In this document: in pieces, positions 37,618-50,351 of the stretch
How positions within the stretch are numbered: the stretch's first letter is position 1
How the letters are laid out: every line of letters starts with the position of its first letter
Assembly (NCBI GenBank): GCA_022376515.1
Contig: WTXI01000014.1
Span: 496,001 to 560,000 of the forward strand
Source of the DNA: Lactifluus volemus
Lineage: Eukaryota > Basidiomycota > Agaricomycetes > Russulales > Russulaceae
DNA: 64,000 bases
Direction of reading: 5' to 3'
Made by a program: the position numbers and the translations under genes
Notes under the pieces: generated by a model
Database searches by the model: none
Seen by the model: the letters and a program-made list of their open reading frames with translations, nothing else
Told to the model about the DNA's origin: nothing

Positions 37618-40257
37618 ATGGATCCATCCTACACAACAAACGCTTACACGCAACAGACCCAGTTTCAACCCGCCACACTCCTTCAATTCCAGCCGGACCC
37701 GTCCCAAGTCTATCAGAACCCCATTTCGGTTCCATCAATCCCCCCCCAATCTCGTCCTGGTCCAATTCCTTCTCAGCTTCAAGAGCCCTCAAGACCGCAT
37801 TCTATTGTGGAACTTGCAGAGCGCGCGAGACTCTCTCTTGGTGATGATCCTCGGCCGTTCAAATCTTGGCTCCGAATAGCCGAGAATGCCCGGCGTGAGG
37901 CCAAAGGCTTACAAGACCAAGGCGACCTCGAGTCTGCATTCGTAGAGTTTGCAAGGGCTGCCACAATCGTGCTCGAGAAAATTCCTGCCCACCCCGATTA
38001 TAGAGTCCTCCTCACCCCGACTCAGCGACATAACATGGGCCTGGTGAGTTGCTTCCTTCCCTACTCTCCCTGTCTGCTAGTCCCCATATCTCTGGTGCGG
38101 TTGGTAGTCTGCACACACTCTGTGTCCGTCATGCTTTCAATGGAATGCCATATGATGTAGAGCCATTGTGCATCTATCTCAGCCTGGTGATTTGAGACCT
38201 TCCCCCAATGTTCCTCATCCCTTGTACTCTGGATTGCCTCGCGTCACTTCTTTAATACGTGGGCTTCGTATCCTACTGCGCTCGTACCCAGGGTTTCTAT
38301 TGATGCATGCTCCTCACAACAATACCACTCTCCTATTCACGTCAATTGTTTTTCTCGTGCTGACCACATGCACAGCACGGACAGGAGATTCTTGATAGTT
38401 TGACCGATATCAGGGCTGTTATCACGGCACGCTTTGACGAGTGGCGAACAAATCCCACGGCTGCACGATTCCAGACTACTTTGGCGCCGGGCTCCAATCC
38501 GCGACAACAACCGCTCGTTGCGCGCCCTAGTATCCAATCTCGTGGCGTGGATACACCCTCTTCCTCTTCCACTCCTTCGAGTCGCACTCCTTCGCCGTAT
38601 CGTCAGCGCTCACGCGAGGAAGACAGGGCGAGGCGCGAGCGCGAAGATGCGATGCTACGCGATGAGACACGCCGCAGAGAAGCATCGTCTATTGACGACA
38701 TACGCTTTGACCAGTTGCGCCTGACGGACGAGGATGGTGCGCGACGACATGGCGAGCGGGAGCAAGAAGGGCAGCGTCGAATAACGGAGCAGCGTCAGCA
38801 GGAGCGAGATGGTATTTGCGGCGACAACAAGAGGCTGAATACGCTGCGCAATCTGCGAGGCTCGGACAACCAGCTGGTCAGAACCAGAGTGTAACGATGC
38901 CCCAGGAGGCGGTGCCTTCCATTCCAGGATTAGCTCCGGCAACGTCCTCCGGTCCAATCGCGAGGCATTTACAAATGCCACTAGAGAGTCCGACTCGGTA
39001 CGTCATTCGTTGGTTGAATGTTGAAAACATATGCACGTGGTACTTAAGTGCTCGGCAACAGGCATAATGCAGATAAAAATAGTAGAGTGTGAGCTTACCA
39101 TCCCTCGCTTGCTAACATTGGGCCATTGACAAAGTGGCTAATTATCTTTCAGACCCATCCAGCCACCCATAACCACCACCTCCGCTCCACCACCGAACTT
39201 TGGTACCGTTCAATACCCTTCTTTGATGAGCCAACATCAAATATCGCAGGGCTACCATCCGTCACTCGATTCAATGTTCCACCGTCCATCTCATACGTCC
39301 CATTCAGGTCTACTCTTTCAAACGCCGGAGCCTGCTTCCCATCCTCAACCCAACTATTACCAGCACCCCCTCCCTAAAAAGTCACAGCCCGTACATGCTT
39401 CTTATGCTACCGGCCCATCGATACGCAGGCCACCGCTTCCTCCGAAGGAGTTAGTGGCGCCAGCACCGGGTAGGGTAGATCCCATCGCACGCGAGCTGAA
39501 GACTGTCATTTTCCCGCGTGAGGTCCTGAACAAGTTCACTTTGATTGCGTCGATAAATACAGCTCGGAACGCGAGACCTGTGGGCTACTCCTTGGTAAAG
39601 ACTACGGCAGGCGATTTGTTGTCACGACGCTATTGATTCCGAAGCAGCACTCGACGAGTGACACATGCGCGATGGATGAAGAGGAACTTGTGATGCAGTT
39701 TACGGAAGAGCGCTCTTTGATCACTCTTGGATGGGTGAGTTGTCACCCTACTTCCTGTGTGGTACTCACTAGATTGTAATTATCAGATACACACACATCC
39801 TACGCAGTCCTGTGGGTGTTACGCCCAAGTAAGGATGTACTGCATCGACCCTGACTTTCTTGTTTAGGCTTCATGTCTTCCGTCGATCTACACACGCATA
39901 GCGGCTTTCAACGCATGTTACCCGAATCATTTGCTGTAGTATGTGCGCCAAACTCGACACCAAAGCAAGTTTTCCCACTCGACTCCATTTATGTTTACGT
40001 CCCTGGTGCTGACGATTTGCCTCATTTCATTAGTTATGGCATCTTTCGCCTGACGGACCCCCCTGGCTTGAAAACGATATTAGACTGTGTGCTGACAGAT
40101 GCATTTCATCCACATCCCGAGTTGCCGATATACACGGTGAGTGCTCCTTTTTTTGATCGAGAAGGCATTTGTTTTTTTGACGATGCTCAAACAGGACGCC
40201 GACAAGGGCCACGTCCAAATGAAGGATTTGCCATTAGAAATTGTCGACCTGCGCTGA
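37618..40257 (+). CDS. AMSH/STAMBP-type JAMM deubiquitinase
   Basis: A zinc metalloprotease that trims K63-linked ubiquitin from cargo at ESCRT endosomes. The N-terminal USP8-dimerisation-type helices (about residues 60-140; SWLRIAENARREAKG) are followed by a charged coiled segment and a Pro/Ser/Gln-rich linker. The MPN+ domain has [34 protein letters not shown] (the HxH...SxxD zinc motif is complete) and a C-terminal zinc-site region, LTDPPGL to FHPHPELPIYTD. Introns in the catalytic part: GTGAGT...CAG before IHTH, GTGGGT...TAG inside QSC, and a GC-AG intron at 39965-40033. Single missing bases are inferred near 38815 (ERDGI-LRRQQEAEY) and 39569 (TARN-RETCGLL). Stop at 40257. Confidence 0.93.
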
Positions 40258-40571
40258 GCGCAAAACTACTTTTTTTGGTGGACAATTGAAAGCAACAACG
40301 TTTGTAGCATTACACTTTAAAGTTTTATACCTCACGCATTCGCTTGGCGGATCTGCAAGTCAACAATACTTGCGGGTTGGATACGGGCTAATATTTTTCA
40401 ACGATCTTGTAACATTATCGCATTAGTTTGTCTCTGCCTTATGTAGAGTGGCTCGATTCAGTCTTATGCCAGCGTGTGCGAAATGGCCGATAATTCAAAA
40501 GATAGGAATGAACCACCCCAGCGTTACTAACTGTTGATACCGTAAGCAATCTTGGGGCTGTGTTTGCAGCC
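40258..40571. other. Spacer between AMSH-type gene and LDAH-type gene
   Basis: About 310 bp between co-directional genes. Presumed terminator and promoter; no coding signal. Confidence 0.5.
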
Positions 40572-41923
40572 ATGAGCAAGACGCCTCTTCCCCCATTTCT
40601 CCAACCTTGGCAATCGCCTCAACAGGTGCCTCCTCACGCTCCCGTGCCGGTACATACGGTATATACCCACAGAAGACCTTTCGGACAAGCTCAGGTATTA
40701 TGGTGGCCTGGCCCGGAGGGACGCAAGGCCGTGTGGTTCCTCGCACGGTATTACTTTTCATCCCTGGTGTGTTCCATTTTTCCGTAACATGACTCACTTG
40801 CGCGTGGCATTGTACAAAGAACTGCGCAACGGGCCCAGCTTATCACTTACTCTTTTTGCTCAGGAAACCCGGGGCTACTCGACTTTTACGTGCCGTTTCT
40901 TAACGCGATACATCATTACGCGATGATTTCCCTCCTCCTCCTCCTATTCTGAACGCGCCGCTGCTCCGAGTCGTGATGGCAGTGTAGCCATCTTTGCTCA
41001 CGCGCATCTCGGCTTATCATCTTATGTTGGTGCCAACTGCAACGACGACGGCAGCCGGCGCTCATATCCCGACATAGCGTCGGTGGCGCTTCCCGCTCAG
41101 ATCGAAGCGCACACCAGATTCCTCGACGAATTACTAACCGCGTATGATGATCCCAGCGCGACTCGTGTGCTGTTGGTTGGACACAGCATCGGTTGTTGGT
41201 TGATCCAAGAGGTGATCAAGGCCCGTCGTACCGCGCTCAGCTCGCGCGACGTTGGCGTATTCATGCTGTTCCCCGTGATTTCTCACATCGCTAGGACCCC
41301 AAATGGAAAAAAGCTCTCGGTTGCGTCGCATGTCTCTTCTCCCATCCATCGCCCACCCTAACGCTTTGGTCCCACTCTCAGCTTCTCTGTCGCCCGCCTT
41401 GGCCTCGATTGGTCGCCTACTTGTCCTTGCTCATGGGATACGCGCCCTTGTATATCCTCGGTCTCGCTCAACCTTCGTGGCCCAGGAACCAGCTACAAGT
41501 GCTACATGGGCTTCTGAAAGCGCCCGCGGCCATCTACTCCATAATGACGATGGCAAACAGCGAGATGGAGACGCTGCGCGAACTCGACGCGGACTTTCTG
41601 CGTGGGTTGGCGGAGGGTTTATGGATACATTATGCGGAAGACGACAACTGGGTCGGCGAGCAGCGTGAAATCGTGCTGTCCGCGTTGCGCGGTACATACG
41701 CGGAGATTCAGGGCCGAATAGTCCTAGACCGTGATAATGGAATCCCACATTCGTTCTGCATCAGTGAGTGCGCAGCCTGTTTTTTAATACTGCGCGTCCT
41801 GTGGAGTTTCTAATGTTTTTTTTTCCTTCCTCGGCAACAGACCATAGCGCGGAAATAGCTTCGCAGTGTGTGGGATGGATGCGTGCTGGTGGGTTTTTGG
41901 GTGATGTCGGTGACAACTGTTGA
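40572..41923 (+). CDS. Lipid droplet-associated hydrolase (LDAH) family, alpha/beta hydrolase
   Basis: Family members sit on lipid droplets and are serine hydrolases. Recognised blocks: TVLLFIPG-NPGLLDFYVPFLNAIHH (across an intron at about 40770-40863), VAIFAHAHLGLSSYVG, the nucleophile elbow LLVGHSIGCWLI (Ser in GHSIG), VFMLFPVISHIARTPNGKKL, LHYAEDD-type WIHYAEDDNWVGEQ and the final PHSFCI-NHSAEIASQC with the catalytic-type His, joined over an intron (about 41765-41840). The start at 40572 is the first suitable ATG. The frame is inconsistent near 40690-40700, again between 40915 and 41010, and near 41335, where short introns or missing bases are needed. The overall identity is clear; the exact protein is not. 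Confidence 0.8.
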
Positions 41924-43395
41924 TCTACTGCGGATCATCACTTGCCAAGAGATCAAAGCCACCAGTTTCTGGCTGGGACGAACATGGTGGTCCGCATGGG
42001 ATGGGTGGGATTCTTTCCGAGTTAACTGGCGCTATCTCCGTGTGACCATTTCCCCTGCTTTCCGTACATCACCGCAGCGGTGTGCAGCATCGGTAGCGAC
42101 GAATAACTCGGGATGCATGGTGGAAATTGACTGGTTTGTATAACGCCCGTGATGATGTCACGGTTCGGTCATCGTACTTGATCACATGTATAATTTATGA
42201 CATAAACTGTTCGTTTAGTGACATCATGACACGCGTCCGAGGCCTGACTGGTGGACATCCTCAGGCCTCAGGTTTAGAAAGCCTGGCCCTCCTTTTTTTT
42301 GGGCACATCTTGTTTCTTGGTAGGCTTTCCCTCCCACAGATCTACTTATTGACCATTCTCAGTGGTCGGCGTTCAATTTCGCGTGTACAAGCGAGTAACA
42401 ATTCCAACACGAGGAGTGCGTTTCCAACAAGAGCCCTCACAGATTCTGGGTCGCGAGTTACATTCCTTGCACTACATTAACGCCTTCCCCTCCAGTCGTT
42501 TTTTGAAGAATTTCAGCAAACTGCGTCCCGCGCACCGTACCTCAGCTCTCCTGATGACTCCGGAAGGAGCCTGGCTTCTAATGACTCCAATAAAGCACTT
42601 ACTGCGCAGCAGTGAGACTTCTGAATTGATGCTCACCATAACTCTTCCTTGGAGAACTGGTGCCAAGCCAGATTCTGCTAGCAGAAAGCGATAATTAAGT
42701 TCTTCGCACACTTTTTTTTTTGGATAAAGGAATGTCCAAGTTCTGCTTCACCCACAAACTAACCAGTTTGGGTTTGACATCATTTAACTGTGAGGTGCCC
42801 AACTGATCTATTAATAATTTGTGCAGGGACGTACGGAATAAGAGTGGAAAGAAGTCATGTGCGCGTGCAACGCCGCCGTAATGTGTCTAACGCTGGACAA
42901 AATGTGGTTCCAGTCATTGGAGCATCCCCGACGTTCCTAACTAACGGTTCTGTAATCGTCCCGACACGCTTGATCTGGTAACGATTCCAGGAATCGCGGT
43001 GGACGTACGCCCGAAGGCGCACGGGTGAATTCGAGAGAAAAGAGTGACTAGTATTTCCAACATTTACGACGATATGGGTGCCTTTAAACACGTCAGGGTT
43101 GTATGGCTCTACACCGAGCCCGAGGCGTAAAGATAGGGCCTTACAGCGGGCGGCATCATGGTACCTGCATGGGCGTGTGATCGCCTCCTCCGCTCCACCA
43201 CAAAGCTCAACATTTCCTTTTGTTCCCTCATGCTATAAACGACATCTTACATTTCGCATTTCTGCAGCCCCACTCTTCTCACTCCCAACTTGTATGTATT
43301 TCCTCCATTGTTTTCCATAACCTACTCATGATCTGACTTGGTGCATGTCTGCACCTCAAGCTACTAGCACTAGTACAGATACACCTTTCATCAGA
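41924..43395. other. Region upstream of the lectin gene
   Basis: No coding exon is recognised from 41924 to about 43230. A TATA-like TATAAAC lies at 43234-43240, and GT at 43292 to AG at 43394 (103 nt) forms a likely 5'-UTR intron ending one base before the lectin ATG. Confidence 0.55.
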
Positions 43396-43830
43396 ATGTC
43401 CTACAAAATCACCGCCCGAATCTATCAAACCGATACAAGAACATTCTTCCAGGTCGTCGAGAAGACTTGTTGGAAAGACGCTACCCCCTGTATCTGGACC
43501 GAAGTTGACGGAGCCCATGTGCTCAAGATGAATAACAGCGGGACATGTGGTTCCCTTCGTCTCGTGTCCAACACCGGCGAAACTTTCATCGTCACTTTGG
43601 GTATTCACAACGACAACAGATGGTGCGACATTGTCCCGAACCTAACCCCCGATCAGACTTGCGTTGTCATTACCCCGGAGTACTACGATGACAAATATCC
43701 TAATCGTGAGGCCCAGAGAGAGCTCCAACTGGCGACGTACAGTGTCACCGGTGTCACGGGCCGTAACCTTACGGTCAACTACTCTGTACCTGAAGGCCAT
43801 GCTCTCACGGCTGATATCGTTATTGGATAA
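43396..43830 (+). CDS. Fungal fruit-body lectin (ABL/XCL family)
   Basis: Small cytosolic galactose/TF-antigen-binding lectin, related to the Agaricus bisporus and Xerocomus lectins, which are involved in defence against fungivores. It is 144 residues from MSYKITARIYQ, matching the usual 142-145. Family blocks: FFQVVEKTCW, GSLRLVSNTGETFIVTLGIHN, NRWCDIV, PEYYDD and GHALTADIVIG at the end. The start at 43396 is chosen over the in-frame ATG at 43345 because an acceptor AG at 43394 abuts it and the longer form would add 17 Ser/Thr-rich residues foreign to the family. No signal peptide and no introns in the coding part, as usual for the family. Confidence 0.95.
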   Translation: MSYKITARIYQTDTRTFFQVVEKTCWKDATPCIWTEVDGAHVLKMNNSGTCGSLRLVSNTGETFIVTLGIHNDNRWCDIVPNLTPDQTCVVITPEYYDDKYPNREAQRELQLATYSVTGVTGRNLTVNYSVPEGHALTADIVIG

Positions 43831-44734
43831 AGTCGTTTCAGCGCTTCACCCACCTTCTCTAAGTGTATCTGGTTACTCCAGGAGTTGGCAGTTGCGAAAT
43901 GAGTGGCGACTCGGAAAGGAGTCAAAGACGACGGAGCGGAGCGTTTCAGTGTACCAATAGGAGATATTCGAGCAATCAGAGTCCATTTTAACTACATAAG
44001 TGGTCGCCACAATTCAGGCTGTAAGATAAAACGTAAAGCAGCAACTAGACAATGAATAATGAGCGGCAAACTAAATGAATGAACTACCAAGTAAAGTGCC
44101 AGCGGTAAACTGGCACGAGTCTACGGAAAATGCGTGTCTTAGTTAACTGTCTGGCCCACGCATGCTAGCGCTTGCCTCCTTACAATAACTAGTACCAAAT
44201 ATCACAGATTGAGACACATCTGAGTCAATTCACAAGTTCTTTGAGTGTCATGATGATGCGCATCACGTAACGCGCATGTAATGCACGTCGTGGGAACAGC
44301 GTCGCGTGCCAAGTTCCGATGACGGCCCGCGGGAGCGAACTATGTCCTCGTGAGGGGCACTCGATTAGAAAGTCACCGAAGTCTGCGAGCGATTCTTGAG
44401 CAAGGCAAGCTGGTAGGCCACCCTTATGCCTGGCTCCAGGTTGGAGGTAGAGCTGCCCTGCTTTCTTTTTTTTGTTTTCGAGGGTGGATTCTATTTCTGG
44501 CCCGAGTACTACGGGAGCTCACTGGCAGGCTCAGTCTTCAAAATTTCCTTCCCGCCGGAGACTAGCTATCGTAACATGATTAGCAACCTCTGGGCTGCAG
44601 GTCGCACCCTTCTCATGGCGCATACGCTATGCTCGACTCGGGCTTCATATTGTTTGCAGTCGCTGAGCCGATTTTCCATCGATTACATATATTTATTCAG
44701 ATTGTGTACGATTGTTGGGGCCTATGTAACATAA
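43831..44734. other. Convergent spacer, lectin to DUF6535-TPR gene
   Basis: Holds 3' regions of both convergent genes. Open frames on the plus strand at 44350-44734 have no recognisable content. Confidence 0.5.
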
Positions 44735-47700
44735 CTATATAGTGAGCCGTCTTTTTCTTTGATGCAGTGCCGGGCCACCCATGTTCAGGCCACCTTGATT
44801 GCGGTCACCAACGCCAAGGTCACCCGTTCCGCCAAGGAGGCTACCTAGCGTGTCGTTACCGCCAGAGCCGCCAAGCAGACTCCCCAATAGAGGTTCCGCT
44901 TTCCCGAGGTCTTGGAGCCCGCGTTGGGCTGCCTTTGCTCCAGGGCTGAATATCTCCTTGTCGGCCCCTGGTCGACCGAAGCCGCTCAGATCGAATGCGG
45001 GGTTGACTTCCCTCCCTTTGCCGTTGTCGACTCGTGGCATGAAACCGCTCGCCTCTGCAGGGGGAGCGACCTCCTTTCCGTTGTCGGCACCCGATAGCGG
45101 ATATATCCAACAATTGGCCTCCTTCTTGAATTCCGGTCCGTGTACTTGAGGTTGGGGCTTGCAGTCGCTTCGACGCACCGTAGGTTCATCCGTTTCCGCT
45201 GCAATTCTATCATTGTATCATCCGGCATTACTGGCCTGGCAGAGATAACTCACCCATGACTTCTGGGCCGCCAAGGCTCTCCAACTCCTGGAACCAAGGA
45301 AGAGCCATTTCCTGCTTATTCATCTCCGTGGCCCGGAATACAACGTCCAGCAGCAACTTGCCGAGGTGAGCCTTGTAATTTGTTGTACCCGTTCGCTCAT
45401 GTTGCACTTGAACAGCTTGCTTTGCATACTCAAACGCATCGTCTGCCCGATCCGTACAGGCAAGACAGGCCGACGCGAGTGAGAGCGAGAACACAAGATC
45501 AAGTCTGTATTTTTCCTTCCCGAGTTCATCGGAACATGCTTCTCGGAAGTACTGAACTGACTCTTCGGCATAAGTAGCTGCTTCTTGATTTTTATCGAGT
45601 TCGAGCATGCGATCCGCATATATATAGAGTGCGTCGCCAAGGCCAGGGGCATCGAGGGGAGATACGTCGCGGAAAACGGTGACGGCAGTTTCGGCAATTT
45701 CGAGTTCTTTATTGAGCTCGACCCTGTCGGCATCCTTTTTACGGAACTTCGCCAGGCTGAAAAGAGCCCAGGCCAAACGCCCCAGGATTGGACCAGGAGC
45801 GGATACTTTCAGGGTCTGCCAGAGATCGACTGCGTCTTGTGAAGTCAAGAACGATTCGCCCTTGCGATTCGCTTCTGAGAGATAGTAGGCATGCGTGTCA
45901 AGGGCATCCGCAAGGAAGAGAGAAAACAGGGGCCGTTTGATACGGAGCGTGCGAAGGAGTGTGATGGCTTCAGCACTGATAGGACACGCAGCTTCATCCA
46001 GCCCCATTGACGACAGTATCTTCGACTTGATAAGGAGTGCGCTGGCCAGAGTGGTCTGCCAGTCCGCATCCGACGACCCGCGAGACAGTTCGATTGACTC
46101 TTCAATTATGGACAAGGCTAGTTCATCGTCAGCTTCGATGCGCGTGATTGACAGGCAAAGTCCGCAGAGTGCGGAAATATGTTTCATGTCCGGCTGCGAA
46201 TTACCATCCACCTCGCCTTGCAGTTCGAACGCCACAGCTGCACCTTCGTCCTTGAGCCCAAATGAGCAAAGTAACAGAGCGAGATTGAGCAAGGCATAGG
46301 CGACTTCGGGGATAGGGCCGTTTAGAGAGTCCCTATGTCTCTTGCAGAGCGTGACTGCCCTCTCCGCCGTATCTATGGATTTGTCATTTCGCTTGAGGTC
46401 GCACAAAATGTTGGCCTGCAGAGATAGAATCGATGCGAGATCAAGACAAGAGTTGTCGGAAGTGAGACTCTCGATGATCTCTGACGCGAAATAGGAGATG
46501 GCCAAAGCATGCGTGTGCAGACCTAAGTCGCTGAGTGCTTGTGCCAGCTCGGAAAGCTTGCTCGCCAACCTAGTGTCGTTTCCGCGAGTATGAGCTTCGA
46601 GATCATCTATGCAGTCCAAGGCGACAGTAAAGGCGATAACCATATCTCTTTGAGGATTGCCGGTAGGATAATATAGTGTGGTTTCCGGAGGGCCTATATA
46701 GCCGATAGGAGAAGCGAAATCTCCAGAGGAGAAGGAAGCGCAGGACATGAGTATACGCACGCCGCTGCGGCGAAGCGAAATGACGCTTGGTGGCTCCCTC
46801 TGGGAGATATGAGATATGAATGCGCGAGCCTCAATTTAGACTATGAGGAGGTCGCGTACCTGATCCAAGTGAGAGAGCCTCTGGAGTTTGCCTTCGGCGA
46901 ATTGCTCTAACTGTCGCTTTATCTCGCGGAGAGCAGGAGACAAACCGATCAAAGGTGACTTTTGGATTGGGACGGATGGGCCTGCATACTGCTCAGAGAC
47001 GCAGTCTGTAAGAACTTGGACCGGCTCTTCTGCGTTGTGGGTGTGTTCCTGGGGTTCATCATGCGGGGCAGCTGGTAGTACCGGTGATCCCGTGATCGGA
47101 GCATGTGCGTCAGGCCCCGGGATACCTGGTTCAAGGGCATGAGAAATAGCAGGGCGGCCATCATCAGATGATAACCCCTGGGGTACCCTCTCCCCCAACA
47201 TCATTGGACGCGAAGGTTGATGGGGTCCAATGGTGCCGGTAAGGATTTGGGATAAGAATCCACGGCTTTGAAGAGTATCCTCAGCATAACTCGGTTTTTG
47301 GATAGTCTCCTCTTGAGGGTTCGGGTTTTTAAGGGTCGCCTCCGCATCACTCAAGGGAAGTCTAACTGTATCCAAAGTGGGTGATTCAACGTCATATGGG
47401 CGGGCATCATCTTCGGGACTCCTGACAAGGGTGGGACTTGTCGACCTAGGCCTTGGATGCGTCGCCTCTGTGTCTGATACCTTCTCAACGAGATGCGAAG
47501 TGGGCAGTTGATGTGTGTCGATGTGGCACTGACTATACGGTGCTGCGACTGTGAGGGCAGCACCAGGATGAAAAAGAGGGTGGGTAGCACTAAGAAGGGA
47601 GAGAAAGCTTCCGGCATTTGCTCTTGCCATCAGATATCCTGGTGAATCTTTCGTGACGGCCACAAGGCTATTCCATAAATTGCAGAAATGCTCCCAAAGT

Positions 47701-49428
47701 TCGGATGAAGTACCACTCGCATTGAACTTGAGGGTCTCGCTCAGAACGTTATGCCACATCCTGTCAGGTTCGAATTGGTCGCTACTAGTGAGGTATGACG
47801 CCTTCAAAATCCAGGCAATCCAGATGAAGTTAATTAGCTTCATGCTGTCGGCATTCCAGGAAGCCTTTTTCAAGGGAACTTGAAAAGAGTCCTGTTGACG
47901 CTGTGCAATATCTTGCCAACTGCCACTGAATTCTTGTACGCGGCTGATGGCGACTGCGACTATGCATTGTGCGTAGTGCCTGGTCCACAGGTCCGGATTT
48001 CCATAGTGCGATTCTGCACCAATGACAAAGTCAGCGCATTCGAAAAGACTGGACCCCGTGGACAGGAGTGTCTGCCGAAAAGTGCATTGAAGAAATAAAG
48101 GGTCCATATTCATGACATCCAAGCAAATCTTGATCCGTCTCCGTTTGTCGTCTTCAGAAAGTACATTCGATGACCAGGATCGGTCCATGAATGCTACGAT
48201 TGCGCTGGGTAATTGGTGGCTATGGAGGTGCTCTAAAGCTTGGGCGTCCTTTTCCACTTCAGTGGAGCTATAGAATCCGGGTAAGCCGACAAGGAACTTC
48301 TCCATGTCTTGATCTCCTTCTAAAGAATCGAAAGTCCTCAAAAGGGCAGGGGTATCGAGTTCCAAAACGCGAGTCGAGGCTAGGTCTTCTACCGCCTTCA
48401 TCATTCCCATAAACGTGAGCTGGTGGAACGTTCGGGCCAAGTCCAGGACGCGGAATCTAGTGCGATAACCGATGAAATTTAACCTTTCTGTCACACGATA
48501 AATGAGATTGAGTATCAGCCAGGGGATCCCCACAATGGTCGACCAGATCAGCGAGGACAAGGGTGTGTAGAAGGGACTGTCGTAATGTAGGATGGGCGAG
48601 AGGCTGAAAGCCAGATATAGCAACGCACAGACCCCAACGCCTGCGGAAATGACCATGAAAACGGCGGGCATGGTGCTTGAAAGGGATACGAGGAGTCCCG
48701 CCAGGAACAAGAATACCGAAATATGAAAGAGCGAAGGTAGGGCTGCGGCGACCCATAGAAGATAGTGCTTGTCTATTCCCTGCGTCATCAGCTCACGGAT
48801 CCGCACACGGCGCTGTGGACTGCGCGGCATTTGGACGATGTGGAGGTATCGGCGTATCCAATGTTGTAAAAGCGATGCAAATAGGAAGCAAGAAAGACTG
48901 ATCACCAAACATAGGGACCAGAGGGCATTTACCCAGATAGCGGACGCCGTGGGTGAATGTATCACAGCGGACGGATCGGACGGATCGGACGGGAGGCGGA
49001 TAAGAGGATTTTTCTGGCAGGTGTTGAGATGGCAAATTTGTGCGAGATTGACCTGAGAGGCGGCTTGAGAGAATGTTTGGTATGACATTCCGAGTAATAT
49101 TGACACTATGATTGAGAAGAGGCTACTCTACAACTGCCATATCAATCGACATCCCTTGACCAAAGAGAAAGAGTCAACGCACGGCGTGGAGCATGCCATC
49201 CGCTTCACCCTTCAATCTCTCCACCATCTTTCGGTCTTGGATTTCTGCTTGTTCATTGTACATGGAAAATAAGGCATTCAACCTGCCCGTGAAGTCTGTC
49301 ACAGCTCCGGTCGTTGGGGTGCCCTCAATGCCTGAAAATGTAAAATGTGTGAGTAATAAATCAAACATGGTTAAGCATGTGTTGTGCCTACTATCTTCGT
49401 TGGCTTGAGTGTGAGGCTGAGTAGGCAT
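44735..49428 (-). CDS. DUF6535 membrane protein fused to a TPR region
   Basis: DUF6535 proteins are polytopic membrane proteins of unknown function, abundant in Agaricomycetes. Start MPTQPHTQANED (49428); exon 2 (FTGRLNALFSMYNEQAE.. GEADGMLHA) splices to SLFSIIVSILLGMSYQTF and about four more hydrophobic helices (WSLCLVISLSCFLFASLL, LPSLFHISVFLFLAGLL, VFMVISAGVGVCALLYLAF, IWSTIVGIPWLILNLIY), then a long cytosolic part ending SHLDQ. A 60-nt GT-AG intron (46800-46859) then joins in frame to REPPSVISLRRSG and a helical-repeat region with TPR-like spacing (about 46750-45260). Another intron (45199-45253) leads to a Gly/Leu-rich tail (LLGSLLGGSGG, GSLLGGTGD), stop at 44735. About 1,500 residues. 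If the 60-nt intron is not used, the first gene stops at 46836 and a second starts near 46748. Confidence 0.8.
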
Positions 49429-50349
49429 GCCTTGTAGTGAGAGGAGACGAGGAAATAGGGTAACCGTCCTTCGCCTCCCCCACTTCTCACACCGGCAACT
49501 GCCCGTCTCACACACGTTACCCTGCTTGCATGCAAGTGCAAGGTGCAAGCGGGCGTACTAATCACGCCCGTACACAAGGTTTCACATCAGCTTTCATGTG
49601 ATGTTTTTTCCTTTCCGGTCATCTGTGGAGCCTTTTTGGATCGTCCCAGCCAGTAACATTATGTTAACCAGCCATTTATGACTGATCCGATTCAATGAAA
49701 ATCATGTGTGCTCGCCTTAATGGGTATGTTTTGTGACCCCTTCAAGCCACACCTCTCGCCTTAACAGGTATGTTCTGTGACCAATTTCTGTCTCAATGCC
49801 TCCAGTGTCGAGGAATGACGTAAGGCCATCCCTCATCGACAGGAACGAAGGGGAACGAAGGGGGAAGGAAATGGAAAGGTAGAAACTGGGAAAGACAACT
49901 CAGAAAAGTTAGTAAGGTGAGTGGAGGTGGCGTACCTAGCATCACCTCACCTGACAGAGGCACCCTTCATGCGGCCCAACGCCCCTTCAACTCGATCAAC
50001 CTAACACTGACATCTCAGTGCCTGTTACAATGTTGAGCTGTCCCAGCTGCGTCACGCCGACGTTGCCCACCCGAGCAAAAATTGTGACACCTGCACGATA
50101 CAGAAATGAAGAGAATGACAAATAAAAGTACAGTAGATGAAAGAGACAACAACCCCTGCCGCTCCTACTGACACCCGGCGTTGATGATTCATCTGTTGAA
50201 TATTGAACACTTTCTATTTTCATATTGGCTTGCCATGCTATTCCTGTACATTTAACTCGTCTCATAGCGTAACATGATATGATTGACTCGGATGCTGTCG
50301 CCTAAGGCAAACGCCGGCGAGAAATAAAGAATTAGGACGAAGTCGGAGC
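49429..50349. other. Upstream region of the DUF6535-TPR gene
   Basis: No coding exon recognised. It must contain the promoter of the minus-strand gene. Confidence 0.5.
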
Positions 50350-50351
50350 TA

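Noticed and set aside
46748..46836. Two separate genes, DUF6535 and TPR
   Set aside because: A canonical 60-nt intron joins them in frame and the gap is too small for terminator plus promoter; kept only as an alternative.
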